From the NCBI GenBank assembly GCA_023897205.1, contig JAHWDD010000005.1:1736001-1800000 (forward strand): DNA of 64,000 nucleotides, in the 5' to 3' direction. A model generated the notes under the pieces. That model was not told the DNA's origin and ran no database searches. It saw only the letters and a list, made by a program, of their open reading frames with translations. This document shows positions 45,498-57,192 of the stretch, piece after piece; the stretch's first letter is position 1, and each line of letters starts with the position of its first letter. The stretch is from Exophiala sp. HKRS030. Its lineage: Eukaryota > Ascomycota > Eurotiomycetes > Chaetothyriales > Herpotrichiellaceae. The position numbers and the translations under genes are program-made.

Positions 45498-47027
45498 CTA
45501 CTTCGTCTGCCTCTTCTCCGTAGCCTCCCTGTAAAACCCAGCAACCAAAAAGGCCAATTCAAGCGCCTGCTTTTCGTTCAACCTGGGGTCACAGAATGTC
45601 GTATAGTTCAAACTCAGGTCCTCTTCAGTCAGTTCCTCGGCACCACCGACACACTCGGTCACGGCCTCGCCGGTCAATTCCAGATGCACTCCACCGAGAT
45701 AGCTGGACATGGATCGATGAATTGTCAAGGCTTGTTTCAACTCTGACAAGATGTCACTGAACCGTCGAGTTTTGAAAGTCGTCGTTCCGTTCGTAGATGT
45801 GCCGTCGGTGCTGGGGCCTGTGACGGTGGCGTTGCGGCCGTTTCCGTGCATGGGATCACATTGCCAGACCACCGTATCTCTATGCGCCGACGCCTGCACC
45901 GCTCGAATATGCCCCGGAAGGTGAGCAGCGATCTTGTCGTGGCCATAACGAGTGATCAAGACAATCTTTCCGACTTCGTGTCCAGGATTGAGGATGTCGA
46001 GCAGAGGCACCAGGTCAGTGGCCGGCATGCTGGGTCCCACCTTGACACCGATTGGATTGGCGATGCCTCGGAAGAACTCAACATGGGAATGTGTCAGTTG
46101 GCGGGTTCGATCGCCGATCCAGATGAAGTGCGCCGAAGTGTCGTAATAGCCCTTCGTCGGCGGTAAAGGTGGTGGCAGCTGTGTCGGTAGAGAGGTTTTT
46201 CGGTGTTTGTTTGGTGATGCAACAGGTTTCGAAGGCAGGGCAGGTGGCGCCGCGTTGGAGGGGTGCTTGAACAATCGAGTGAGAGATTGCTCGTACTCGA
46301 GTAACAGCCCCTCGTGAGACGTGAACAAGTCGACAGTCTCCAGACCTCCGCCAGTGTCGAGACCTATCGTGCGCATCATGTCAAGAGTGTCCGTGATTCG
46401 CTCGACGATTGCCTGGTAATGATCTCGAACGGTGGGATCCCGAACGTGCCCGAGACTCCAGTCTAGAGGGGCATGCAGATCAGCCAAGCCCGAGGAGAGT
46501 GCGGCTCTCAGGTAGTTCTGTGTCGCCGCAGAGTGGAAGTACGCGTCGACGAGTCTTTTGGGATCGGGTTCGCGGGCAACAGGATCCGGCTCGTAGCTAT
46601 TGAGAATGTCTCCTCGAAAGCTGGGCATCGTAACCCCGTCGATGGTTTCCATGGGCGAGGACCGCGGCTTTGCGTACTGACCAGCCATCCTCGCCACACG
46701 TACAACCTTCTTTTTCGCGCCGTAGATGAGGACCAGGGACATTTGCAGTAACAGCTTCACCTTGGCTTCGATCATGTCTTGATTGCAGTAATCGAACAGC
46801 TCTGCGCAGTCACCACCCTGAAGCAGGAAGGCATTGCCCTGGGCGACCTCACGCAATTCATTCTTCAGTCTCACAATCTCTCTCGGCGTCACCAGAGGTG
46901 GGAGCGTGTTCAGCTTGCTAACGGCGTGGTCGAAGGAAGCCGTGTCTTTGTAGGCGACAGACTGTACTATGGGTCTCCCTTTCCAGCTTGATGGTGACCA
47001 GACACCTGGTTCTTCATTCCGCGCCAT
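45498..47027 (-). CDS. 3-deoxy-D-arabino-heptulosonate-7-phosphate synthase, class II
   Basis: An intronless 509-residue frame from ATG 47027. It condenses phosphoenolpyruvate and erythrose 4-phosphate, the first step of the shikimate pathway. It belongs to the class II (plant/Mycobacterium-like) family rather than yeast Aro3/Aro4. Diagnostic blocks are WSPSSWKGRP, LLQGGDCAE (metal-binding Cys), RMAGQYAKPRS, HFIWIGDRTR, VGPSM, QCDPMHGN (metal His), HLELTGEAVTEC (metal Glu) and TTFCDPRLN (metal Asp), so the metal site appears complete. A Pro/Ser/Lys-rich insertion (about residues 255-295) and a Gly/Thr-rich one (about 405-420) are unusual low-complexity loops. No mitochondrial leader is evident. 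Divergent from the HYPK-like gene. Confidence 0.95.
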   Translation of the reverse strand: MARNEEPGVWSPSSWKGRPIVQSVAYKDTASFDHAVSKLNTLPPLVTPREIVRLKNELREVAQGNAFLLQGGDCAELFDYCNQDMIEAKVKLLLQMSLVLIYGAKKKVVRVARMAGQYAKPRSSPMETIDGVTMPSFRGDILNSYEPDPVAREPDPKRLVDAYFHSAATQNYLRAALSSGLADLHAPLDWSLGHVRDPTVRDHYQAIVERITDTLDMMRTIGLDTGGGLETVDLFTSHEGLLLEYEQSLTRLFKHPSNAAPPALPSKPVASPNKHRKTSLPTQLPPPLPPTKGYYDTSAHFIWIGDRTRQLTHSHVEFFRGIANPIGVKVGPSMPATDLVPLLDILNPGHEVGKIVLITRYGHDKIAAHLPGHIRAVQASAHRDTVVWQCDPMHGNGRNATVTGPSTDGTSTNGTTTFKTRRFSDILSELKQALTIHRSMSSYLGGVHLELTGEAVTECVGGAEELTEEDLSLNYTTFCDPRLNEKQALELAFLVAGFYREATEKRQTK

Positions 47028-47408
47028 GTCCCAGCAACTCCGTACGGCGGGGCGCCTGTGCGTGATTCGATGAAGCGTGGAAATACCAGATGTGAGGTAG
47101 CCTTCGATTAACTGAAAGAGTTGTCACGACAGGGAAACCGCTTCTGAACTCGAGCCTTTCGATTATGTCTTCAATACATGTATTATATTATAATTAGTCT
47201 TCTCAAAAGCGGTTTATGAAGGTTTGTAACCGAGTGTTTTGATCAAGAAAATTCGACGTATGACTCTGCGTGTCCAAGGGAGACTCTGATGTTACATTTG
47301 GCACCATTCCCCTTTCGGATTTTATGTGTTCAAGTGTTTATTCCACAACCACTCTTGGTCCACTTGTTCTTCTGATCTCTGCCACCACTGAACAGCATCC
47401 TCATCACA
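47028..47408. promoter_or_regulatory. Divergent promoter region DAHP synthase/HYPK-like
   Basis: 381 bp between the two ATG codons. It should hold both promoters. No amino-acid control (TGACTCA) element was seen. Confidence 0.5.
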
Positions 47409-47900
47409 ATGGCTGAACCAATTCCGTCGGCCACTGCAGCCGCAGATGCTGGCGACGATGAGACCGCCCAAAATCTCCCCGCCAACGCCGAAGATCGCAA
47501 GGCCGCAGCTGCGCTCAATGCGCTCAATGCAACCGGCATGTCGCAAGAGAATGGAGAAAGTGCCAGCAAAGGTCCTTCGGCGGCTGACCAAGAGGCACTG
47601 GGAAAGGCTATGTCGAGGTTAGAAATAGCAAGTGGCGTGAGCAAGAAGAAGGAGGATACCAAGAAGACCGAGGCGAAGAAAGAGGTGGAAACCAAGAAGA
47701 AGATCAAGGTTGCTTCAGAAGATGTCAACTTCCTGGTATGTTGCTGCATACTACTCGTTACAAGTCGTATACTGATACTCTGATTGCAGGTTGAAGAATT
47801 GGACCTCTCAAAGAACAAAGCTACAGAATTGCTACGGTCTCATGAAGGCGACGCAACCCTGGCTGTCAGGGCCTTTATCGCCCCTTCAGTCAAAGTCTGA
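47409..47900 (+). CDS. HYPK-like protein (NatA-associated, UBA/HYPK C-terminal domain)
   Basis: Exons 47409-47735 and 47790-47900 with a 54 nt intron encode 145 residues. An Ala-rich acidic N-terminus and a Lys/Glu-rich helix (KKKEDTKKTEAKKEVETKKK) precede the C-terminal three-helix domain. Its VEELDLSKNKATELLRSHEG and DATLAVRAFI match the HYPK/NAC-alpha UBA-type fold. HYPK binds the ribosome-associated N-terminal acetyltransferase NatA (Naa15/Naa10) and regulates it. The exon junction falls exactly at the start of the domain. The NAC alpha subunit itself is excluded because the NAC beta-barrel domain is absent. Confidence 0.88.
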
Positions 47901-48708
47901 GGCATGAGGCCATCACGTTGCTCGAGAGACATACGAGTGTACAGTTCTGTACATCCTGGAAGGCACGCCCTATCGTCTGTCGGCCGATGGTAACTCAACG
48001 AGATGTCTCATCACTTCGAAAGACTGCTTTGAAAGATCTTGATTGCCCTCAGACAGACTGTATATGGGAAGTTCAAATTGAACTTGCGAGTCGTCTAGAT
48101 CAAAGACAATACAAAGGCTGCAGCGTCGAGGCTATGTCACCAACAAGGAAACTGGTCATGGTACTTGGAAATATTGCTCTTTGGCAGGGACAAGCAAAGC
48201 AGCCGCTGATCGAGCCGTCGAGTCTTGCGCAGGCCTCACTCAAACTTCGCTGTCCAATGTTCTGTGATCGCCACAGCACCTTGGTGCAATAGGGTCCCCA
48301 GCAAGCAAGCGGTAAGCAGCACCAGGCTTCGTGCTCGGCCGAGTTTTGGGCCCCTCTTCGATTCCAGCGCCCGGCTCTTCTTCGGCTTATATAGATTTCC
48401 AAGATGTCATGTAAAGTCTTCTCACGAGGTACAACCGTGATCCCACTTTCTCCGTATCTAAAACCAATGAGTAGTTTGTCGAGCGCTGGTTGACATGGCC
48501 CGCTATAATAAATTACAGCAACTTGGACCCGGAGTGAGTCCGTTGTGGCCGGTCTTGGCAAAGCTGCCGGCACGATGATATAATTTGACTTGCTCCGTCA
48601 TCGACGTCCCAACGGCGGAAGCGCCAGACACCAACTCAGAATCTTGAGACCAGGTGGACAAGCTTGCTCAAACCGAAAAATCCAACATCTAGCCACGAGC
48701 TTGAAGCG
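47901..48708. other. Intergenic, upstream of the SMP-30 gene
   Basis: About 800 bp. No supported gene or RNA. Contains the 3' end of the HYPK-like gene and the SMP-30 promoter. Confidence 0.5.
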
Positions 48709-49811
48709 ATGGGAATGCAAGAGTGGACCGTGAAGGAGGTCAGTCGGTTCACCATGGACGACTTGAGTTTCAATGCTTACCTCTGGCCAGGCGTACTACC
48801 CGTCAAAATGTAGTCTGGGCGAAGGTCCGTATTACACCCCAGAGCGACATGAGCTCCGATATATGGTTCGTTCTCAGAATTGCATCAACATGCGCTCAAA
48901 TATGTGTTCTGTGGCACTGAGTCATGACGTAGGACATCAATAACAGGAAGCTGTTCATAATCGACTTGAACAAGGGCCCGGATTCGGTCAGGATACTTGA
49001 CACAAAGATGCCAATTGGCGTCACGGCGAATATCGACGGTGTAGATTCTTCAGAGGTCATTCTGGCAGGGGCAAAGGACGGCGTCACCAAGTTCAACCTG
49101 AAAACTCAGGAGCATGAATATGTGGCCAAGTACTGGAGTGGTCCAGATGCCGAGGATAAAACCAGAAGGTAAGGGTCGACGGCCTTCCATAGGGAGCATA
49201 GCTAAGAGCGATCGTTGAGAATGCGTTCAAATGACGGTGCCGTCGACACCCAAGGTCGATTCTGGGTCGAAGCCTTTGTTGACCCTGAGATTGCTGAACT
49301 TACCGAAGAAGGCTGTCTGTTCCGACTTGACCATGACGGCACGCTACGAACGATGCACGACCACATGACCATTCCCAATGGTATTACCTGGAATGCCGAC
49401 GACAACAAGATGTTCCTTACCGACTCGCCACCAGGTGACGTGTTCGAGTTTGACTACGATCCCAAGACCGGAGATATTTCCAACAAAAGACTGTTCTTCC
49501 ACCTCGATGAAGCTGCGCAAGGAGTTCATCCCGACGGTCACGCCATGGATGTTGAGGGTAACATCTGGCATGCTTGCTACGGAGGCTCCAAAGTCATTCG
49601 CATCTCACCGAAAGGAGAAATTACTGGAGTAATTCACCTGCCCACACGCAACATTACCTGCCCTACCTTCGCCGACACAGAGCTGTTCATCACTAGTGCA
49701 AAAGAGGCCGAGCCTGAAAAGTTCCCAAAATCTGCCAAATTTGCGGGCAATTTGTTCAAGGTGGATGTCGGTATCAAGGGTATGCCGAAGTACCCGGCTC
49801 GCTTGAGGTAG
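48709..49811 (+). CDS. SMP-30/gluconolactonase/LRE family lactonase
   Basis: Four exons, 48709-48738, 48791-48865, 48933-49168 and 49220-49811, give 310 residues. The six-bladed propeller family hydrolyses sugar or aromatic lactones with a single divalent metal. Metal and substrate residues known for the family are seen: Glu in SLGEGPYY, the R-x-N pair in RMRSNDGAVDTQGRFW, Asn in IPNGITWN, and Asp in HPDGHAMDVEGN. The first two small exons were placed because they supply the obligatory LGEGP blade start, and the junction gives LRYM/DINNRKLFIIDL. The donors GTCAGT and GTTCGT are acceptable rather than strong. No signal peptide, so cytosolic. The substrate is unknown. Confidence 0.88.
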
Positions 49812-52800
49812 ACCCTTGCTTGAAATCCTTGTATGCTTCTAGAAGGAGAACGAGCGATGGACAGAATCGAAATCATTTATTGAGAAATTGAAATTCATCC
49901 TTGTCCCGGCGTCTAGCCATCTGCTGCCGCCATCCGGTTTAGGACATCAAGATGTCATAGCCACCCGATTTGATTCGAACAATTTCGCGCGAATTGCCAG
50001 GAGGCCTCTTGTCCTCAATTTCACTGGTGCCGTCAAGGATATGCTGGCAGTGTAGGGCTGCGCCTCGAAAAGACTATCGGATGCCGGACATTGTAGGTCA
50101 CGAGCTGGTGCATCTCGGGCGAGAAGTGACTCGGAGCCTCTGGGGCTGGCCTATTTCGTCAACAGCGAAACAAGCGAGAAACAAATTCTGGGTTGCCGAT
50201 AATCATTTCAAAGCCTGGTGGTGGATGATTGAGGTATCAAGTTGGTCACAAGGACCAATCTCTCGGAAGGCCGTTCCAGATGCTTTTGAGACTAGGGGCT
50301 GTGAATACCAGTTCTGGGAAAGAATGGAACATTTGATGTTTCTCGAAGGTGTTGGCGGGCCACAAGCGGCGCAGGGCTGAGCTTTAGCGAAATTGAGGAT
50401 CGCTGGCGAGCTTCGGCTGAGTAGCATGAGAGCTGCACCATACTGTATCGTAATGACGGCTGGCGTACGGAGTACTCAGTCCATATAAGTCATGCTGTGT
50501 TTTGCTCTGGTATACACAGTCATTTCAACAGTGGTTTGTATTGACCACGACCAACAATGGCAGACCAGGGGGGTCTGTTCCAGCATGTCAAGTAGTGTCT
50601 GTGATACCATGGTACATGTAAAGCTATTGCATCAGGGGGTATGGAGTACGGGTACCCGGAGTGCATCATTCATCATCTTTGTTTCCATGATCTTCCCAGT
50701 GCTCGGTTAAAGAGGCTGGACGTTGATCACTTTCATCTCTCCGGAACATCGTCCGTATCGCTCAGCTGTCGTCAGTGACGTGGACCGGTCAATTACTCAA
50801 AGCAGTCCTGAATCGGAGGAGGGTTGCAAGCGAGGTTGGATTGTCCTCGTCTGTTCACAAGAATCAAGGCAAAGTTGTCATGTGTAGGAAAGTGCGACAT
50901 TCAAGGGTTGGATGAAGCCCACATATCGACGGAAGTCTCGCGTATGGTACCATAGTGTTGGCATTAGCCCAGAGCCCGGAGAATGGGCTCCTTCGGTCGA
51001 TGTGTCTGGTGTGGTGTGGCCGAAACCCCAGCAATTTAGATGCTTTGTAGCTCAGAATCCTTGTACTCCGTATCGCTAGCTAGCTTGGCCTCGAAATCAT
51101 TTCATCTCTCTGTGCCTTTTGATTTCGTCATTTGGCGAGGTTGTTTTCTGTAAGAACTGTACTCGTAAGATGGAACTGATCGTGTGTCGTCTATCGTCTG
51201 GAGCCAAATGTTTGCCTGGAAATTAGATTTGCGTCAATTCCTGGTGCTGTGCTACTGTAGGTCCGGAGTATTGTACCTTGCATCGCTGCCCCTAGTCGCA
51301 GATTACAGGGATGGTGCCCTCGGCGAAAGCCTTGCTTGGGAGCACTACTCCGTCCCTAGCAGCCCGTGTGTTACTCCCCCTCCTCCTCTCAGTGGGCTCC
51401 TGGCTGTGTCTCTGCGTCATCCACCAACACGGACATGGACGACGCCTCTCTCCCCCCGGTGCCCCTGACGGTTGACGCCATGGCATGGATACCTGGAGGG
51501 ACGAAATCTGCACGCTCGCTTCCCACGTGGTTCGTTTCCCTCAGGCTCTGACCTTGTTCCTTGCAACACATCGTGTCTGAAGATATTCGCAAGCTCCAAT
51601 TTCGCGAGGGATGGTTCTAGAAGCAATATCCCTGTAAAGGTCGAAGCAAGTGTCATTGGCCATGCAATTTCTGAATTTACTCGCGGATCCCTCACACCGG
51701 TAATGTTGAAATCATTCGCTTTCTGTACAGTACAGTCCCTGAAAAGCCACTCCGAAAACGACGACATTAAACAATTCAAGCATCCACACTTCTCCAAAAG
51801 AGACCCTTTGGAACAAATCTCTAGAGCACACCGGGTGAATAACGAACGATGATCGGTCTCATGTCACCCACCATCGACTTTGCTAATTTGCAAATGAATC
51901 ATTAAATTGGCACACAGATACTCGCACTTGTGAGCGTAGAACCTTATCATGATGCATCACCGTACCAAAGCGGGTATGTTCAGCCGACCAAGACCTCCCG
52001 CTGCAAGTAGAGAGAGACCCTGGACGAATGTAGGCTTTGATGGCGTGCTAAATCAGCCATTGTACCGTGTACTGTATGTATCATGGCGAGCCACTCTCGC
52101 AGATCTTCCACTAAGATGTCCCACATGTAGAGCCGGGGCAGAATTAGTAAAGAATCGTCGCTCCATCGATTCATGAGCTTCTCTTTCGGTTGTGACGATC
52201 ACGGCTATGACACGGTTTCCAAGTCGCAGTTAAACCTTCATGAGAAGAAGGTGTGATGTTCAGGGTGGGCTTCTACAGCCCCAATTTTGAGAATTGGAAT
52301 AGCCTTCTTGCGGACGCTTTGATCAAACATCAACAACGTAACAAGCAATGACGATTCGATTTGCCTTTAACAATCCGGGTCAAAATTGAAGATTAGATCG
52401 TGTCTCTAGACCCAAAGGACCTGGGGTGGGGGTCGAAGCGTGTATCAACTCGGCTCGTTACCCATGGCTCAGCGAGCCACGGAGTACGGAGTACATAATG
52501 ATGGACCGATGTAGTGAAGATCCCTGTCAGCTCTGGCAAGGCGAACACATCAAGAACATAACCTGCACCAAATTTGTTGTGGATCAAGGTCCATTATTGT
52601 TTGACTCATACCTTCTGGAAGGGTAGTCCGGGATAGAATCATTGATGTGACGAGGCTCGTAGGCTTCATCAAACGCTATGGTCGCGAAGAAGGAAGGACC
52701 ATACTATCGAGAGCTGGCAATTACATTTCTGGTCTGAAGCAAAAGGGCTGTTACGTGGAAATTTGTTAGGACGCCATATCACCACCTGCCCTTTGTGTAA

Positions 52801-55572
52801 CTACACCGAGTGACACGATGCCGTTTGACCCAAGTCTGAAGCTGCTGGAACCTGGTTTAACAGTTCCATCTTTGTCATAGCCTGACTCCTGCTAATCATA
52901 CTCATACTTTGTACAGGTTTCCACCGACGATACAGATATTTTGGCAGCGAGATGGATGAAACGCCAGCAGTAGTGAACCTGCAAGACCATTTCAATGATG
53001 ACTGTCAGTAAAAATGGAACATACAGCAGGCCGTTCTGCCATGTTGCGCACGGGGCTACACTCATATACCAGTCGCAGATGACTTCGTGGTGGTATAGAC
53101 GACGGCGTCGCTGACTAGCAGAACTGACATCCGCGCACGCATGAAGGATAATCAGTTGACGGGACCCAGTACATTGACACCTGCGACGCCTATTAGCCAT
53201 CTTGGTAGTTTGAGGCTACTGAGGCCGCAAATCCTCAGAAGGATATGATCGCCGCGATCCTCCGAGGCGGGCCTGCCGGCAGAAATGTCGTGTATTGTTC
53301 ATGCGCGCCGGTGGGTTGGCTTACTGCATGGGATAGCCCGCCACTGACGACGTCTCCTTGCCTGCATATTGTGACAGATAACGTCACCAAAAAGTTCACT
53401 TCTCGGCTGCCAACGGGGCAAGATCTTGGGCTGCCTCACCACTCAAACGAGGAGAAAACCCGTTTGTCTGGGTCAGGCACCGTGAGGAATCCCTGAAGCC
53501 TCTACTGTTGCACAGTATTGAACCCCGGGAGTCTTCGTGGTCAGGATGATGGGAGACCCTCGTCATCATTTCTCAGTCCGCCTAATCGAGCGATGAGAGC
53601 AAATTGGACACCATCATCTCAGGGATTTCTTGGACAGACTGCAAGGGTATGGCCCAGATGCTTCGTTTGCAACTCGACTGCTATACTGCATTTGGACGAA
53701 ATACGCAATCAAAAGGGAATGTGACTTTCATCATAGTGGTTGCACAACGGGGCTACTGCCAATGATCCTGGGAGCCAGGGTAGCGACAAATTAGGAGTTG
53801 GGAAAATCCCAAAAACAGCAGTGCCCGCTCGCATTGGCCTTTGAAGCACATTTGATGCCTGATCCCAGGCGAAATGGCTGCAGGCTCGTGGTCCAATAGG
53901 CGACTCAGCTGCGAAATACTCTAACGGGAGCCCTGGCTCGCATTTCGACCCAAGGACAGACTACCTACTCCGTACTGGGGGGTCCCTAAATACGAAATTT
54001 CTTCATTCGACAAGGCATGTTGACCCTCACGGCGCTCTGCAAGCCGACAATCGGGTCAGGCTAGCTCGCAGACGACACTAATGCGGCCTTCATGACTAGC
54101 TCCCATGCCTGACATGGCTGCATGGTAGAACTTCCGACCCCCTGGTCGTGTCAAAATGCCATTGTTCTGCCCGCGCCGCCTCACGCCCAAATGTGGCAAG
54201 CCACGGTGGATAATCTGCAAGAATCCACTCACTCTCCTTCCCACCACTCTGGACGCGCGCCGCACCCTTCCCAAGTCATGGGGACTTTATCCCGTCAGGG
54301 ACCCCGATCCATGCTTCCCAAGGCTATCATTTGCAACTATCCTTTCTACCCCTGAAGCTTTGCTGCTCGAGGACTCGTCTCTCGAGAGCCCCGGCCCTGA
54401 AATAACTCAATGTTGGCCCCACGCCCGATTGACAGCTACCACACCTCCCCAAAGGCATTCGCGGGCGCCACATCACCGCCATGCCGGCCTGGGTCGCGCT
54501 ATCACGTCGATAACCCAGTCGCTGCCATCATCCCGCTGGGATGGTGCCCTTAGTCCGCGCTTGTCAAGGTGCGCTTCGGTCGATGAGCTAGTTTTCTTAG
54601 CCTGCCGTCTCTGCTTGAACCTCGAAATCTGATCACGTCTGGCGTCTCGTTCCTCATCCACCCGTTGCGTGCATGATCGTTTGTACCGCTGCTGCTGGTG
54701 ACGGCGCGACCCACTTCCCTATTCCCAAACTACTCCCTGCCCACCACCGATGGATTCCTGCTTGCCGGCGTTGGGTCAAAAGGGCCCTGTCTGGAGCAAC
54801 GCTCATGATCGTGACGAAGCAAAGCCTGGCAACGCTAGAAGCCTGGAAGTATCTCGCCCTTCACCTCCAGGCAAATATTGTACATAGTCCTTCCCGCTTC
54901 CCCGTCCCAGGAATTGCGGCGGGTCATCAGGTCCTTGCACGGTGCCTCTGCTTACCTCCGACAGTACAATGAAATATTACGAGCTGACCTCAGGCTAGCT
55001 TGTTGAAACTATCACTTTCCCTTCCCTTCGCCGTCACAACCTCCGGTCTACCTGACCCTCAATTTGCTCTTTGCGAACGGGCCTCTCAGGACTAGGGTTG
55101 ACCTTTGATGAAGCTCATTTGCTGCCACCAATACACCAGAAGCGAATTACCAGCGGCCCCTCGCAAGCCCTAGAACGCTGGCGCAGATGCTTCTAGTCTT
55201 GGAATGCGCAATCTGCGTTCCGGACTCTTCATCCCTACCCTACCCCTCCGCTGATTGCCTCGACATCTAAAAGTGTCTTTGTGAGTCGGACCACCTGGAC
55301 TTAGCCCCTGGTCATACTTCTCTGACGAACATCAGCATATTAACAAGTCATTCACCCTGGCTACCGTCGGTGTCAGAGTCTCCCCTCTCTCCCAGTATCC
55401 CAGGTCACCTCCAAATCCTGGCTATTACCAGCAGTCCTGGTCTGCTCAGACCAGCCCGCACAGCACTCTAGATCCTCAGGATTGGCGGAGGGAGGGTAGC
55501 GGAGGAGTGCCGCAGGAGGATCACCCATGGTCGCGACTGGGGCACCAGCCGCACGAGGAGGCTCATAGGTAC
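49812..55572. other. Gene-poor block and upstream region of the bZIP gene, 5.8 kb
   Basis: Only short frames without recognisable features. Exact TACGGAGTA motifs lie at 50466, 51064, 52485 and 53966. From ~54100 the plus strand becomes C/T-rich, with several upstream ATGs, suggesting a leader of 1 kb or more for the bZIP gene. From 55283 to 55572 the bZIP frame is already open and protein-like but lacks an ATG. Confidence 0.5.
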
Positions 55573-57192
55573 ATGTCACAAACTTCACCAACAGACCGGG
55601 CATCGAATACCTCTTTCGCTCTCCCAGGGACGCAGATTGCTGCATCTCAGGCCGCAGGTCCCAATGCAGACTCCTCCAGGCCAAGCACTGCGAGTGTTGC
55701 CAGGACCGAAGCATTCGGCAGCTATGAAAGCAGTGTTTACGGGAGGCAAGGAGCAGACATCAATCCTGGATTCGAGTCTCGTAGGCCATCAGCCGACTCA
55801 AGCGTCCAGACCCCTTCTCGAGCCTTTGGTGTGCACAGTATCTTGAACCCTCAGACGGAGCCTGAAGGGCCGCCTTTGGTGCCCGCAACGAGCAGTCAGT
55901 CGCATTTAAGCATCCTCCAAGGACCGTCTGAAGTATCACCTCGTGTTCGAAAACGCACGGATCCTCGATCACCGCCGCAGGACCAATCTCAGCCGGGTAG
56001 TACACGTGTTGGAAGGCGTGTGCTCACGCCAAAATCTCCGGCAGTCCGTGCGGCGAGTCTGGGAGCCAGGAGAAACCCTACGTTTCACTCCACCATACAG
56101 CCCCTCCAACCGTTTTCCGGGTCGACAGGCCGAACATACACGGCTGAACCAGGACCGTACAGAACTTCGGAAATCCCACCACTTCCTTCTTTGGCGATAG
56201 CAACAGGTCCGAATTTGCCAAATATAGCGCCCTTTGAATCTGGCAACCAAGCCCGCTCTGCGCCTGCGCCTGGAAACTCCCCGCGTGGTCTAGAATCTAC
56301 GATCACGCACACAGCTGATCGAGCTTTCTCAGGCCAGTCAACGTACCCTAGGATCGAACAACCTTCGCCGATATTTCGCTATGGCCCTGGCCAGCAGCTC
56401 TCTCAGCCCTCGCCTGTTCGCAGAGGGTTTCAACCGAGCGGGCCTGGCGGATACGCTCTCGAAAATCATCTACATGGCCCTCACGAAGGCTACCAGCCTG
56501 GACAGACCTCTATGAATCTGACTCTGGATACGGATCAAGGGCCGTTGGTTCTCCCGGTGGAATTGGACCTACAACAAGCATCGAGAGTGGCAGACGAGAA
56601 GAGAAAACGCAATGCCGGTGCATCGGCTCGATTCCGGGCTCGGCGGAAGGAGAAGGAGAAGGAGGCTTCCCAGACCATTTCAGGGTTGCAGGAAGAACTC
56701 AGGGACTTGATCGAGGAGCGAGATTTCTACCTCTCAGAACGAGACCACTTCCGCGAAATCGCTGCAAGACACGTGGCCAACCCGCAACTCCTACAGCGTC
56801 CTCCGTCACCGCGACAGCGGCGAATGGCGGTGGCAGCGGCAGGTCCAGCACCGACCAGCGGCGCCAGCTCTGAGCCGCAGTTCAGCTCGGAAGATTCGTA
56901 CCGCGAATATCATGAGAGGGAGTCTTCTATCAGCCAGCGCCGTCGGACAGGAGACTATCAGCCCATCTTCGTCGGGGCCCAGACTCAATCGCCGTCTCAG
57001 CCGCCGTACACTGGGTTTCCACCGCAGCCCCCCGTGCCTCTACCTCAACTCCCCGCGACGACGAATGGTGCCTATGCGCCTCCACGATCCTTGCCGCCGG
57101 GACCACCGGCTCCTTCCCTTACAAGATCGCAGTCATATGATCCTTTCCGTCGAGGAGATCACTATGAGCGCACATGGCCTTCAGGTCGGTAA
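55573..57192 (+). CDS. bZIP transcription factor
   Basis: From the first in-frame ATG (55573) the protein has 539 residues. The basic region, around residues 343-365, reads KRKRNAGASARFRARRKEKE, matching the fungal bZIP signature N-x-x-(A/S)-S-x-x-(F/C)-R. It is followed by a heptad-like helix (ISGLQEELRDLIEERDFYL) serving as the leucine zipper. The long N-terminal part is disordered and Ser/Pro/Gln-rich, as is the C-terminal tail. The reading frame stays open upstream to 55283 with similar Pro/Tyr/Gln-rich character. A strong pyrimidine tract ending in CCCAG at 55395 could be an acceptor. The true N-terminus may therefore come from an upstream exon that I could not locate. Nuclear DNA-binding regulator; targets unknown. 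Confidence 0.85.
   Translation: MSQTSPTDRASNTSFALPGTQIAASQAAGPNADSSRPSTASVARTEAFGSYESSVYGRQGADINPGFESRRPSADSSVQTPSRAFGVHSILNPQTEPEGPPLVPATSSQSHLSILQGPSEVSPRVRKRTDPRSPPQDQSQPGSTRVGRRVLTPKSPAVRAASLGARRNPTFHSTIQPLQPFSGSTGRTYTAEPGPYRTSEIPPLPSLAIATGPNLPNIAPFESGNQARSAPAPGNSPRGLESTITHTADRAFSGQSTYPRIEQPSPIFRYGPGQQLSQPSPVRRGFQPSGPGGYALENHLHGPHEGYQPGQTSMNLTLDTDQGPLVLPVELDLQQASRVADEKRKRNAGASARFRARRKEKEKEASQTISGLQEELRDLIEERDFYLSERDHFREIAARHVANPQLLQRPPSPRQRRMAVAAAGPAPTSGASSEPQFSSEDSYREYHERESSISQRRRTGDYQPIFVGAQTQSPSQPPYTGFPPQPPVPLPQLPATTNGAYAPPRSLPPGPPAPSLTRSQSYDPFRRGDHYERTWPSGR

Noticed and set aside
47409..47900. Assignment as nascent polypeptide-associated complex alpha
   Set aside because: The NAC domain is missing; only the HYPK-type C-terminal domain is present.
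49970..50380. Open frame of 136 codons downstream of the lactonase
   Set aside because: No domain or signal was recognised, and the length is compatible with chance in this composition.
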